DNA of 30,503 nt from positions 1-30,503 of the forward strand of contig DATHRZ010000112.1 in the NCBI GenBank assembly GCA_035464655.1, written 5' to 3'. The notes beneath the pieces are model-generated. The model did no database searches. It had not been told where the DNA came from and saw only the letters and a list, made by a program, of their open reading frames with translations. This document shows positions 16,297 to 25,032 of the stretch, piece after piece. A program made the position numbers and the translations under genes. Position 1 is the first letter of the stretch; each line of letters starts with the position of its first letter. The stretch comes from JARFPW01 sp035464655. GTDB lineage: Bacteria > Gemmatimonadota > Gemmatimonadetes > Palauibacterales > Palauibacteraceae.

Positions 16297-19176
16297 CTAG
16301 CTCGCGCGCAGGGCCACTTCGATGAGCTCCTGTTGCTCGCGGTTGTGGGCGCGAGCCGTTCCGGCCGCCGGGCTGGCGCGCTCGGGCCGCGCGACGAGGC
16401 GCAACGAGCGATCCTCGCCGACGACGCCTCCCAGGGGACCCCGCAGGTAGCGCCACGCGCCCATGTTGGCTGGCTCTTCCTGCAGCCACACGACTTCGGT
16501 AACCGACGGGTACTGCTCGAGAACCGCCCGAAGCTCAGCCTCCGGGAAGGGATAAAGGAGTTCGATACGCGCCGCGTCCACCGCGGGGGCATCGCTCCAG
16601 GCATCCGAGCCCGTGAGATCGTAGAACACCTTGCCGGAGCACAGCACGAGGCGGGTGATCTCGGCACCCTCGCCATTGCCCTCGCCGGCGCCCCCAGTCT
16701 CGGCCTGGCGCACACCCGGCAAAACGGCCCGGAATCGGCCATCGGTGAGCTGCTCGACTGTCGAGCGCGCGGCCGGATGGCGCAGCAGGCTCTTCGGCGT
16801 CATGACGACGAGCGGGCGGCGGTCTTCACGCAGGGCCTGCAGGCGCAGGAGATGAAAGTACTGCGCGGGCGTGGAACAGTTCGCGACGCGGATGTTTTCC
16901 TCGGCGCCGAGGTCGAGAAAACGCTCGAGGCGGGCGCTCGAGTGTTCGGGCCCCTGCCCTTCGTAGCCGTGCGGCAGAAGAAGCACGAGGCGCGACTCGA
17001 GACCCCACTTCGAGCGTCCCGACACGATGAACTGATCGATGATCGCCTGTCCGACGTTGGCGAAATCACCGAACTGCGCTTCCCAGAGAACGAGGGCATC
17101 GGGGGCCCAGACGCTGTAACCATACTCGAAGCCCAGGCAGGCGACCTCCGACAGCGGGCTGTTCCAGACCTGGAACCACGCCTGGTCGGGCGAGACGTTG
17201 GCGAGCGGGATGTAGTTCTCACCCGTCTCGACGTCGTGCAACACCGAATGACGCTGGCTGAACGTGCCGCGCTGGGTGTCTTCGCCGCTCAGGCGGATCG
17301 GCACGCCACCCTCCAGCAGACTCCCGAAGGCGAGGGCCTCGGCGTGCGCCCAATCGAATCCGTCCTCGAATTTCTCGAGACGACGCTCGATCTGGCGGGC
17401 GAGCTTCGGGAAGACGTTGAAGTCGTCGGGCCACGAGTGCAGCGCCCGATTGACCCGGTCGATCACCTCGAGAGGCACGGCCGTGGCGACATCGCCGGCG
17501 TCGGCTACTTCGGTGGGCCCGAGCTCGACGATGCTCGTGCGGCTGATGTTGCCGCTGCCGTCGGGCGCGGCCTGGTCGGCACCCGATGCGTCGGCGTCGT
17601 CCGTCACCTGCCGCCGAGCCGTCTGCATCCGGTCCTCGAACGCCTCGACCATCCGATCGACCTCGTCCCGATCGATCGTGCCGTCCGCCACGAGTCGGCT
17701 CGCCCACTGCTCACGCACCGTCGGGTGACTGTCGATCCGCTCGTACATTCGCGGCTGCGTGTACGCCGGCTCGTCGCCCTCGTTGTGCCCGTAGCGCCGA
17801 TAACCGACCAGGTCGATCACGATGTCCTGGCCGAACACGTTCCGGTAGTCCATGCCGAGCTGGATGGCGGCGAGGCACGCTTCGGGGTCGTCGGCGTTCA
17901 CGTGGAAGATCGGGAGGCGGAAGCCGAGGGCCAGGTCGCTGGCGTAGCGCGTCGAGCGACCCTCCTCGGGATCGGTCGTGAAGCCGAGCTGGTTGTTCGC
18001 GACGATGTGAAGCGTGCCGCCCGTCTCGTAGCCCTGGAGCCGGCACAGGTTGATCGTCTCCGCCACCACGCCCTGGCCGATGAACGCCGCGTCGCCGTGG
18101 ACGAGCACGGGCAGGACACCGGTGCCGTGCTCCTCGTCGAACCGCAACGTGTTGCCGTTGCGGGTCGGCGACTCCTGCTGCACGTGCTCTTCGCGCGCCG
18201 CCCGCGCCATCCCCTCTACGACGGGATTGACGTGCTCCAGGTGACTCGGGTTCGGCGCCAGGATCGCCTCGATCTGCCCGCCGGCCGTCTCGACCATCTG
18301 CCGCGCGCCCAGGTGGTACTTCACATCGCCCGAACCGGGCACCGTAGTCTGCAGCCCGTGCCCGTGCTCGCCCTCGAACTCGGCGATGATCGACTCGTAG
18401 GGCCGGCCCACGAGTCGCGAGAGCACCGCGAGGCGACCACGGTGCGCCATGCCGAGGAAGATCTTCCGCGTTCCGCTCTCCGCGGCCAGTCGGGCCGCGC
18501 GCCCGAGCATCGGGATCATCATGTCGAGCCCCTCGATCGAGAAGCGCTTCTGCCCGAGGAAGGTGCGGTGCAGAAAACGCTCGAAGCCCTCGACCTCGGT
18601 GAGCACCGCGAGGAGGCGCACGCGCGCCTCGGGACTCTGGGACTCGAGGTGACGGCCCGACTCGATCGACTCCACGAGCCAGTTCCACTGCTCGACGTCG
18701 TCCATGTGGTCGAGCTCGTAGCCGATGCGGCCGCAGTAGATGTCCCGCAGCGATTCGACGACGTCGAGCGCCGTCTCACCCAGGCGCTCGAGACCGATCG
18801 CGGCGGCGGGCACGCGCGACAACTCCTCCTCCGTGACGGCGTGAAACTCGAGGGTGAGCGACGGATGGCCCGGGGGTTCCGATCCGAGCGGATCGATCGG
18901 CACCAGCAGGTGCCCGTGCGTGCGGAAATCCTCGGCCAGCGCGCCGGCCGCCGCCGCCGTGTGGAGAAGGCCCGCGCGCTCGGCGTCCAGGCCGGGCGCT
19001 GCGGCGGCCGCCGTGGCACCGGACGGTGTCGCAGGAGTCGCCGGCACCGGCAGCGACCCATTCGACTCGGGGTCGACCAGCGACGGGGGAACGATGCCAT
19101 GATCGCGCAGCTTGCGCTCGTACAACTGATCGGCGTAGCCGGCGTTGTAGCCGTCCGCCTGATGTGATTCACTCAT
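16297..19176 (-). CDS. sucA: 2-oxoglutarate dehydrogenase E1 component
   Basis: Seen: 959 residues, close to the usual length. The N-terminus has a YADQLYERKLRDHG segment like the E1 leader, then a low-complexity Ala/Pro linker (about 40-60). The thiamine-diphosphate region shows HGDAAFIGQGVVAET and later ANNQLGFTT. The pyrimidine-binding part has ANVSPDQAWFQVWNSPLSE, and the C-terminal domain ends with VVWLQEEPANMGAW. Known: E1 decarboxylates 2-oxoglutarate and transfers the succinyl group to lipoyl-E2 in the TCA cycle, in the cytoplasm. The sucB and lpd partners are not in the window. The ribosome site is weak. It sits downstream of the receptor operon, separated by a 118-bp gap holding a small hairpin, so it probably has its own promoter. 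Confidence 0.96.
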   Translation of the reverse strand: MSESHQADGYNAGYADQLYERKLRDHGIVPPSLVDPESNGSLPVPATPATPSGATAAAAAPGLDAERAGLLHTAAAAGALAEDFRTHGHLLVPIDPLGSEPPGHPSLTLEFHAVTEEELSRVPAAAIGLERLGETALDVVESLRDIYCGRIGYELDHMDDVEQWNWLVESIESGRHLESQSPEARVRLLAVLTEVEGFERFLHRTFLGQKRFSIEGLDMMIPMLGRAARLAAESGTRKIFLGMAHRGRLAVLSRLVGRPYESIIAEFEGEHGHGLQTTVPGSGDVKYHLGARQMVETAGGQIEAILAPNPSHLEHVNPVVEGMARAAREEHVQQESPTRNGNTLRFDEEHGTGVLPVLVHGDAAFIGQGVVAETINLCRLQGYETGGTLHIVANNQLGFTTDPEEGRSTRYASDLALGFRLPIFHVNADDPEACLAAIQLGMDYRNVFGQDIVIDLVGYRRYGHNEGDEPAYTQPRMYERIDSHPTVREQWASRLVADGTIDRDEVDRMVEAFEDRMQTARRQVTDDADASGADQAAPDGSGNISRTSIVELGPTEVADAGDVATAVPLEVIDRVNRALHSWPDDFNVFPKLARQIERRLEKFEDGFDWAHAEALAFGSLLEGGVPIRLSGEDTQRGTFSQRHSVLHDVETGENYIPLANVSPDQAWFQVWNSPLSEVACLGFEYGYSVWAPDALVLWEAQFGDFANVGQAIIDQFIVSGRSKWGLESRLVLLLPHGYEGQGPEHSSARLERFLDLGAEENIRVANCSTPAQYFHLLRLQALREDRRPLVVMTPKSLLRHPAARSTVEQLTDGRFRAVLPGVRQAETGGAGEGNGEGAEITRLVLCSGKVFYDLTGSDAWSDAPAVDAARIELLYPFPEAELRAVLEQYPSVTEVVWLQEEPANMGAWRYLRGPLGGVVGEDRSLRLVARPERASPAAGTARAHNREQQELIEVALRAS

Positions 19177-19219
19177 GCCTGGTATCGCGAACCGCCCGGG
19201 GAGTTCAGGTCAGCGACGA

Positions 19220-19236
19220 CCCGTCCTCTAGACGGG
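19220..19236 (-). terminator. Small hairpin behind the NHL lipoprotein gene
   Basis: CCCGTC (19220-19225) and GACGGG (19231-19236) pair around a 5-nt loop, 59 nt past the NHL stop and before sucA. No U-run follows, so termination is only suggested. Confidence 0.35.
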
Positions 19237-19294
19237 CGCCGGAGCGAGCAAGGTACGAAGTGCCGTGGCCGACACAAGCCGGCCCGGCACGCGC

Positions 19295-20410
19295 TCAGAA
19301 CCCGAGCACCACCCGCCAGACCACGTCGTGTCCGGGATCGGACACGAACAGGAAGCCGAACGGCCCGGTCGCGATGCCGGACGGGGCGTCGAGTCCGACG
19401 GCGCCCGCGTCGATCTGATCACCGGTGAAGGTGGGGTCGCCGTTCCCGGCGAAGGTCTCGATGACGTTCGTGTCGAACGGAACGTGGCGGACACGATGGT
19501 TGCCCGTGTCGGCGATGAAGATGCGGCGGCCGTCGCCGGTCGCCGTCACGTCTTCGGGAAAGTTGAGCGCCGCCGTCGTGGCGAGTTCACCGTCGCCCGA
19601 GTAGCCCCGAATCCCGTTGCCGGCCACCGTCTCGATCGTGCCGGCGTCGAGGTCGATGGCGCGGATCCGGTCGTTCCCCGAATCGGCCACGTACAGAATC
19701 CCGGCACCGATCCCGAGTCCGCCGGGCGTGCTGACCTGCGCGTCGGCGGCCGGTCCGCCGTCTCCCGAGAAGCCTTCGACGCCGTTCCCGGCAAGCGTCT
19801 GCAGGGCGCCGCTTCCGTCGATGTAGCGCACGCGGTGGCCGGTGCGCTCCGTGAAGTAGACCGTTCCGTTTACGTCGACGGCCACTCCACGCGGATCCTG
19901 GAGCGACGCCTCGGTGGCCGGCGTCCCGTCGGGCGACGCGGCGTTCAGCCCGGTGCCCGCCAGCGCCGTCAGCGAGCCGTCGGCCGGATCGATGCGCCAG
20001 ATCCGCCGCTCCTCACGGTCGGCCACGACCAGGCGCCCCTCGGGGTCGAGCGCCGCGTCGCGCGGCTCTTCGAGGCAGGTGGTGGACGAGCAGATGCGGT
20101 CGTCACGCACGAGATCGAGCGCTCCGTTCGAGGCGACCGACGCGACGCGCGAGTTGAGCGCCTCGACCACGTAGAGGTTGCCATCGGGGTCGATCGCGAT
20201 GCCGTGCGGGTCCGCGATATGCGTATCCGTGGCCAGCGGCTCGACCGTCGATCCGCTCTCGTTGGGCACGCCCACCACGATCCGCATGATGCCGGGAATG
20301 TCGCCCACGACGGCGATCGGCTCGCCGCACGCGGCCAGCGTCGCCAGGCTCGCGAGGGTCGCCAGCGACAGCGCCACTGGCATCGTCCGCATCGCACCGG
20401 TCGACCTCAT
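19295..20410 (-). CDS. NHL-repeat beta-propeller lipoprotein
   Basis: Seen: 371 residues from an ATG at 20410 that overlaps the preceding gene's stop by 4 bp; the longer upstream frame is a shadow. The signal ends in a lipobox (LAAC, Cys near residue 28). Six NHL-type repeats follow, each like DPxGIAIDPDGNLYVVExxNSRV, enough for a six-bladed propeller. A close Cys pair (ICSSTTC) may form a disulfide. Known: NHL propellers are binding platforms and sometimes lyases; many are secreted. Last gene of the set MFS, YIP1, TonB receptor, PD40, NHL. Inferred: a surface or periplasmic accessory of the receptor. The ligand is unknown. Confidence 0.88.
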   Translation of the reverse strand: MRSTGAMRTMPVALSLATLASLATLAACGEPIAVVGDIPGIMRIVVGVPNESGSTVEPLATDTHIADPHGIAIDPDGNLYVVEALNSRVASVASNGALDLVRDDRICSSTTCLEEPRDAALDPEGRLVVADREERRIWRIDPADGSLTALAGTGLNAASPDGTPATEASLQDPRGVAVDVNGTVYFTERTGHRVRYIDGSGALQTLAGNGVEGFSGDGGPAADAQVSTPGGLGIGAGILYVADSGNDRIRAIDLDAGTIETVAGNGIRGYSGDGELATTAALNFPEDVTATGDGRRIFIADTGNHRVRHVPFDTNVIETFAGNGDPTFTGDQIDAGAVGLDAPSGIATGPFGFLFVSDPGHDVVWRVVLGF

Positions 20411-21630
20411 GGTTCGAGCTCCGTGATCCAGATGTCTGCCGCGGCAGTGAGCGAGTCGATGCGGGCGAACGCCAGCCACTGTCCATCCGGCGAGACCGAG
20501 GGCTGGTATCCCTCTACCGTAGCGGGCACAGGCGCCGCATCCTGGCCGTCGAGGCCTACGGACCAGATTTGCCGGCCCGATTCGTAGTAAATGCGCTGTC
20601 CGGCCGCGTCCCAGGCCGGTCGGCTGCCCTCCGGCAGCACGCGCAGCTCGCTTCCGTCCGGTTGGACCAGGGCCAACGACCGCGAAGGAATCGTCCAGGT
20701 CCGGCGCTGCTCCACGCAGTTCCCTCCGAACCCATACTCGCAGGTCTCTTCCGTCACGCCGCCGCGAACGGCGCGCTCGAAGACGATCCACTCGCCGGTC
20801 GGGCTCCAGGCGGGATCGACACCGTCTTCGGTGCCGGGAATCGGCGTCACGGAACCGGAAGACGGGTTCCATACGTGCAGGGCGAGGCCGTCGCTGAACA
20901 CGATGCGGTCGCCCTCCGGCGACCACGACAGTCGGTTGGGGGCTCGTCCCGTCGCGTTGAACAACTGCTGGAAGGGATGCTTGTCGACGACCCACACGCC
21001 GTCGATGCCACCGGGATTCTGCGAGGTATCGAAGGTTCGTCCCTCGTAGGTGACGTCGAGACGGATGTCGGCCTCGGGCGGCGCCGCGGAGCCCGATTCG
21101 CGCACGCGGATCACCGCGGCCGTCAGGCGTGGCGGAGAAGCGGCTTCGAGGTCTGTACTGCACGGGGAGACGCCGCCGCACAGGTCGCGGCCGAGCACGG
21201 GCAGCATGGTGAGGGACGCCACTCTCTCCGTCGAGGACTGTACCGCAAAGTCGATCGGGACCGATGTCGTTTGCGGCTGGAGGACCGGAAGAAGCTGGCG
21301 TGCGATTCCGCCTGCCCGTGGTATCGTACGCACGATGCCGCTCGTTCGAATGGTGTCCATCACGATCACGCTGTCGGGCGGCTGCTCGCCCGCGAGGGGC
21401 ACGGCGGCGCGATTGAGGATGGTCCGCTCGGAAATGTAGATCAGTCTTTCCCCGTCGGCGGACCACGTCGGCGAGACCTCGCGGCCCGGGTCGAAGGTGA
21501 GTCGATACGGCGCGGGGCCCAGCGGCTCGAGCTCCGGCGGTTCGAACAGTTCGGCCGTGTCCCGACAGCCCCCGATCGACGTGAGGACCAGCGCCGCGAC
21601 GGCCCCCGTGATCCACATCGGCGAACTCAT
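20407..21630 (-). CDS. PD40-repeat (TolB-like propeller) lipoprotein
   Basis: Seen: 407 residues from an ATG at 21630 that shares one base with the receptor's stop; the upstream open frame lies inside the receptor gene. The signal ends in a lipobox (IGGC, near residue 22). At least five PD40-type strands are visible (SPTWSADGERLIYIS, LSWSPEGDRIVFSD, DPAWSPTGEWIVFE, RPAWDAAGQRIYYE, QPSVSPDGQWLAFA). Two Cys pairs (LCGGVSPC and TCEYGFGGNC) suggest disulfides, as expected of an exported protein. Known: PD40 propellers occur in TolB and in many surface proteins. Inferred: a partner of the TonB receptor directly upstream. No enzyme motif is seen. Confidence 0.88.
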   Translation of the reverse strand: MSSPMWITGAVAALVLTSIGGCRDTAELFEPPELEPLGPAPYRLTFDPGREVSPTWSADGERLIYISERTILNRAAVPLAGEQPPDSVIVMDTIRTSGIVRTIPRAGGIARQLLPVLQPQTTSVPIDFAVQSSTERVASLTMLPVLGRDLCGGVSPCSTDLEAASPPRLTAAVIRVRESGSAAPPEADIRLDVTYEGRTFDTSQNPGGIDGVWVVDKHPFQQLFNATGRAPNRLSWSPEGDRIVFSDGLALHVWNPSSGSVTPIPGTEDGVDPAWSPTGEWIVFERAVRGGVTEETCEYGFGGNCVEQRRTWTIPSRSLALVQPDGSELRVLPEGSRPAWDAAGQRIYYESGRQIWSVGLDGQDAAPVPATVEGYQPSVSPDGQWLAFARIDSLTAAADIWITELEP

Positions 21631-24530
21631 CAGAACGTCACCTCCAGCCCCACGCGGAGCTGGCGGGGTGGGCCGTAGAACAGCGACGGATCGTTGCGGT
21701 CGACGGCGGCGGCAAACCGGGCGATCGAGAACTCTCCCTGGCTGATCAGCCCGTTGCCGTCGAGATCGATCGACGAGCTGTAGCGGTCCGACTCGCGCGG
21801 TATCGGGAACGTGCTCGACACGGGCGCGTCGATCTGGTCCTCGACGGCCTCCCGCGACGGGCCGATCAGGCCCGTGTCGCGGCGCAGCGCGATGACGTTG
21901 TCGCGGTCGAGCAGGTTCTTCACCTCGACCACGAGGCGCGCGCCGCAGCGCTCGCATCCAGGAACCCGTGGCGGCAGGTCCCACGTGAGCCCGAGGTCGA
22001 CCAGTACCGTCCACGGCAGTCGGTCGATCAAATTCGTGCGCCCCGTCTCCTCGTCCACGGCCTCGAGCGGGTACAGCGGATATCCGCTTCGCGCGCGTGC
22101 CGTGACGACCGCGCCCACCGGGATTCCCCCCGTCAGCTCCGAGGCGATCCGCGCAGACCGACCGAGCAGTAGAGTCAGGTCGGCCGTGTGGCGGCGATCG
22201 AAGGCGAGCGGGATCGGTTCCGGGATGCCGACGTCGACAGACCCGGTGTCTGCGAACGCGCCCGTCGTCAGGCCCTCCGCCTTCTGGAGCGAGTAGCCGA
22301 GGCGGGCGAATACGTCAGGCCAGCGGGCGAGCGCCGACAGTTCGACGCCGTTCACCGTGCCCTCGTCGCCCGTCGTGAACTGCCCGGGCGCCGTCCCGAC
22401 GAGCTGAACGTTGCCGGTGATCAGGTTGCCGAGCGCCTTGTGGAAGCCGACCACTTCGAAGCCGACGCGATCCCAGAACAGGTGGCTGATCCCGACCTCG
22501 ATGCTGCTCCCCTGCTCGAACGCGAGATTCGGATTGCCCTGGCGCCGGATATCGGTGCGCAGTGAATCGCCGATCGTGTTGTCGATGAAGAACTGGAAAT
22601 CCGGCGGCTGCGCCATGCGCGCATAGTTCACCCGGAAGGCCGTGCGCCCCGCCGAGTTTCGGAACGCGCCGGCGATGCCGATCCGGGGAGCGAGGTGAAA
22701 CTGCCACTCGGTGTCGACGACGGGCGCCAGGAAGTCGTCGCGCTCAGGGCGGAACTCGAGGCCGTTGCGGAAGCCCTCGGCCCGCAGCCCCACGTTGAGG
22801 GTGAACAGCTCCTCGGGCCGGATGCTCGCCTCGACGAACCCCGAGACGGTGCTCGGATAGAAACGCGCGTAGTTGGGCGACGAACCGGCCAGGAAGGCGC
22901 GCGTTCGCTCGTAGACCTCCACCCGATACAGCTTGCCGCTCAGGCCCGCCCTATACGTGTTGCCGTCGGCGGAGAACTTCTCGCCGACGATGTCGGCGCC
23001 CAGCATGTCGGAGCGACTCCAGTTGGCGATGCCCGACGTGCCCTCGGTGATGAACAGGCCTTCGGCGGCCGGGCCGAACGGGGAGCCCCGGAGCCCGTTC
23101 GGCGTCTCGTAACCGGGTACCGCCTGAGGCGCGGCGATCTGCTCCTCGATCGGGCGGCGGGTGAACTCCTCGCCGGGGAACTCGAAGTCGGTGATGCCGA
23201 AGCCCGCCACCGTCGTCCTGCTCTCGAGCATCGAGGCTTCTACGGCCCCCAGGTAGCGGTCGAGCCGCTGCGCGGCGACGCGTAGCGTGAGTCGATCGGC
23301 GCCGCTGCCCGTCTGGCCGCCGGCGTCGAAGGTGAGGGCGCCCAGCGTCGATTTGATGCGCTGGGCCAGGCGACTCTCGGAGCTGTACTTGAGTTCCTGC
23401 GTATAGAGTTCGCGCTGGAAGCGGTTGTGCAGCAGCGTACCGGTCAGCAGGCCTCCGAGGGCCGGGCGATCGAGCCGGAGAAAGCCGATCAGCCGGTCGC
23501 CCCGCTGGCCCGGCACGTCGTCGCGCTCGAACGGACAGTACAGGTGCCCGGTCTCCGAGCCGTCCCGCAGTGCGGCGATCGGCAGGGCAAGGTCGGCCTC
23601 CACATCGCTCGCGCGCAGGCAGGTGAGCCCCCGGGCCCGCGGGTCGGCATCGTTCAGTCCCTCCATGTGCAAATCGGCGAACATCGTCGCGCGTTCACCC
23701 AGGAACGGCACCGGGCCGCCGCCGTGAACGTTGAACGCCGTGAGGCCCGTGGCCATCGATTCCGGGGCGAGATGGTCGGACCGCAGGCCTGCACCGCCCT
23801 CCCAGCGATGCTCGGACCCCCGCCGGGTCACGTAGCTCACGACACCCGACAGGGCGGAGCCGTACTCGGCGCTGAACCCGCCGGTCACGACCTCGAGCTC
23901 CTCGAGCGACGTCGGCGCGAGCTCGATGGCCGAGCCGCCCGTCGTCGCCTCGACCTGGTTCTTCACGGCGAATCCGTCGACCACGTAGACCTCCTGGCCG
24001 ACCTGTCCACCACGGAAATGGCCGTCGGACACTCCGGTCGACAGCTCTACCGCCTCGCTCACCCGCGTGACGGGCAGTTCGCGCAGCACCTCGCCCGTCA
24101 CCAGCTCACGGGACTCCGACACCTCCGGCTCGATCAGCGGAATGCGCTCGGCGTCGACCACCAGCGGGTCGAGCTCGACGGCCGACGGCTCGAGGGCGAT
24201 GGCGAGGTCCACGGCGCGCCCCGCCCGCACGGACACGCCCCGAAGGCGGAGCGACGTGTAGCCGAGAAGGTCGACGGCGAGGTCGACGTCGTCGGCCGGA
24301 AGACCGGCGAGGACGAACCGCCCCATCTCGTTGGTGATCGCCTCGAGGCCGAACGCCTCGGCGCGTACGCTCGCGCCCGGAAGCGGGGCGCCGGTCGTCG
24401 CGTCCTGCACGCGCCCGCTGATCCGGCCCGTCGTCTGGGCGCTCGCCGCCGTCGGGAGCGCGACCGCCAGGAGCAGGCCGACGACGATCCCGGCCACGAC
24501 CCGACGCGCGTGCCGGCCTGGCCTGCTCAA
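21630..24530 (-). CDS. TonB-dependent receptor with carboxypeptidase-regulatory-like N-terminal domain
   Basis: Seen: about 966 residues. I place the start at TTG 24530, which forms a TTGA overlap with the YIP1 stop and gives a clean signal peptide (cleavage near ASAQ); an ATG at 24563 is the alternative. Next is a CarboxypepD_reg-like domain (about 33-110; ISGRVQDATTGAPLPGASV), then a plug domain with VYVVDGFAVKNQ and VVTGGFSAEYGSALSGVVSYVTRRG. A long barrel ends in the aromatic C-terminus LRVGLEVTF. Known: these barrels import ligands across the outer membrane with TonB energy. Inferred: the substrate is probably a carbohydrate or peptide, as the N-terminal domain resembles SusC-like receptors. 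No SusD-like gene follows; two propeller lipoproteins do. Confidence 0.92.
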   Translation of the reverse strand: MSRPGRHARRVVAGIVVGLLLAVALPTAASAQTTGRISGRVQDATTGAPLPGASVRAEAFGLEAITNEMGRFVLAGLPADDVDLAVDLLGYTSLRLRGVSVRAGRAVDLAIALEPSAVELDPLVVDAERIPLIEPEVSESRELVTGEVLRELPVTRVSEAVELSTGVSDGHFRGGQVGQEVYVVDGFAVKNQVEATTGGSAIELAPTSLEELEVVTGGFSAEYGSALSGVVSYVTRRGSEHRWEGGAGLRSDHLAPESMATGLTAFNVHGGGPVPFLGERATMFADLHMEGLNDADPRARGLTCLRASDVEADLALPIAALRDGSETGHLYCPFERDDVPGQRGDRLIGFLRLDRPALGGLLTGTLLHNRFQRELYTQELKYSSESRLAQRIKSTLGALTFDAGGQTGSGADRLTLRVAAQRLDRYLGAVEASMLESRTTVAGFGITDFEFPGEEFTRRPIEEQIAAPQAVPGYETPNGLRGSPFGPAAEGLFITEGTSGIANWSRSDMLGADIVGEKFSADGNTYRAGLSGKLYRVEVYERTRAFLAGSSPNYARFYPSTVSGFVEASIRPEELFTLNVGLRAEGFRNGLEFRPERDDFLAPVVDTEWQFHLAPRIGIAGAFRNSAGRTAFRVNYARMAQPPDFQFFIDNTIGDSLRTDIRRQGNPNLAFEQGSSIEVGISHLFWDRVGFEVVGFHKALGNLITGNVQLVGTAPGQFTTGDEGTVNGVELSALARWPDVFARLGYSLQKAEGLTTGAFADTGSVDVGIPEPIPLAFDRRHTADLTLLLGRSARIASELTGGIPVGAVVTARARSGYPLYPLEAVDEETGRTNLIDRLPWTVLVDLGLTWDLPPRVPGCERCGARLVVEVKNLLDRDNVIALRRDTGLIGPSREAVEDQIDAPVSSTFPIPRESDRYSSSIDLDGNGLISQGEFSIARFAAAVDRNDPSLFYGPPRQLRVGLEVTF

Positions 24531-25030
24531 ATGCCGGGCACCGCCATCACGATGACGGCCCACGCGATCATGCCCAGCAGGCCGGTCAGGACGGCCTTTC
24601 CCGTCGTCACGTCAAGCGCTTGCCGAATGGCGATTACGACGGCGACGAGAACCCAGATCATGATCGCGATCGACGCCAGCCAGCCGAGGACCGGAATAAT
24701 GCCGACGATGTAGAGAATGCCTGGCGCGGTGGCGAAACCGAGCGTCCGAAGCAGTTCCCCCCACGTGGCGGTCCCCTTGAAGAGTCTCGTCCCGATGAAG
24801 TAGGTGAGGCCCGCCATGGCGAGCCACCCTATCAACGATCCTATCACCCCGGATATGACACCTGCCGGCGACGCGAGGCCCTGCGCGACGGCCGCCAGGA
24901 CCACCACGAGGCCGGCCTGGGTCGTCGCGCTGGTGTCGTGTTCGACCTCTTCGTAGGTCGCCACGTCGAGCGTCGCGGCGCCGATCATCCGGCCGACCAG
25001 TGAATTCGTCTCTCCCGGATTCCTCTCCAT
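24527..25030 (-). CDS. YIP1-family membrane protein
   Basis: Seen: 167 residues from the ATG at 25030. This start has GGGAGG 6 nt upstream, whereas the ATG at 25036 would touch that site directly, so I prefer the shorter form. An acidic N-terminal segment (about 1-35; VATYEEVEHD) is followed by roughly five hydrophobic segments, among them VLAAVAQGL, WLAMAGLTYFIGTRLF and ILYIVGIIPVLGWL, the pattern of the Yip1 domain. Known: bacterial Yip1 proteins are small polytopic membrane proteins of unclear function. It lies 2 bp after the MFS stop and overlaps the receptor start, so it is in the same operon. Confidence 0.82.
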   Translation of the reverse strand: MERNPGETNSLVGRMIGAATLDVATYEEVEHDTSATTQAGLVVVLAAVAQGLASPAGVISGVIGSLIGWLAMAGLTYFIGTRLFKGTATWGELLRTLGFATAPGILYIVGIIPVLGWLASIAIMIWVLVAVVIAIRQALDVTTGKAVLTGLLGMIAWAVIVMAVPGI

Positions 25031-25032
25031 GC

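Noticed and set aside
16216..19167. 983-residue plus-strand frame over sucA
   Set aside because: Antisense shadow; the minus strand encodes a full-length E1 with its thiamine-binding motifs.
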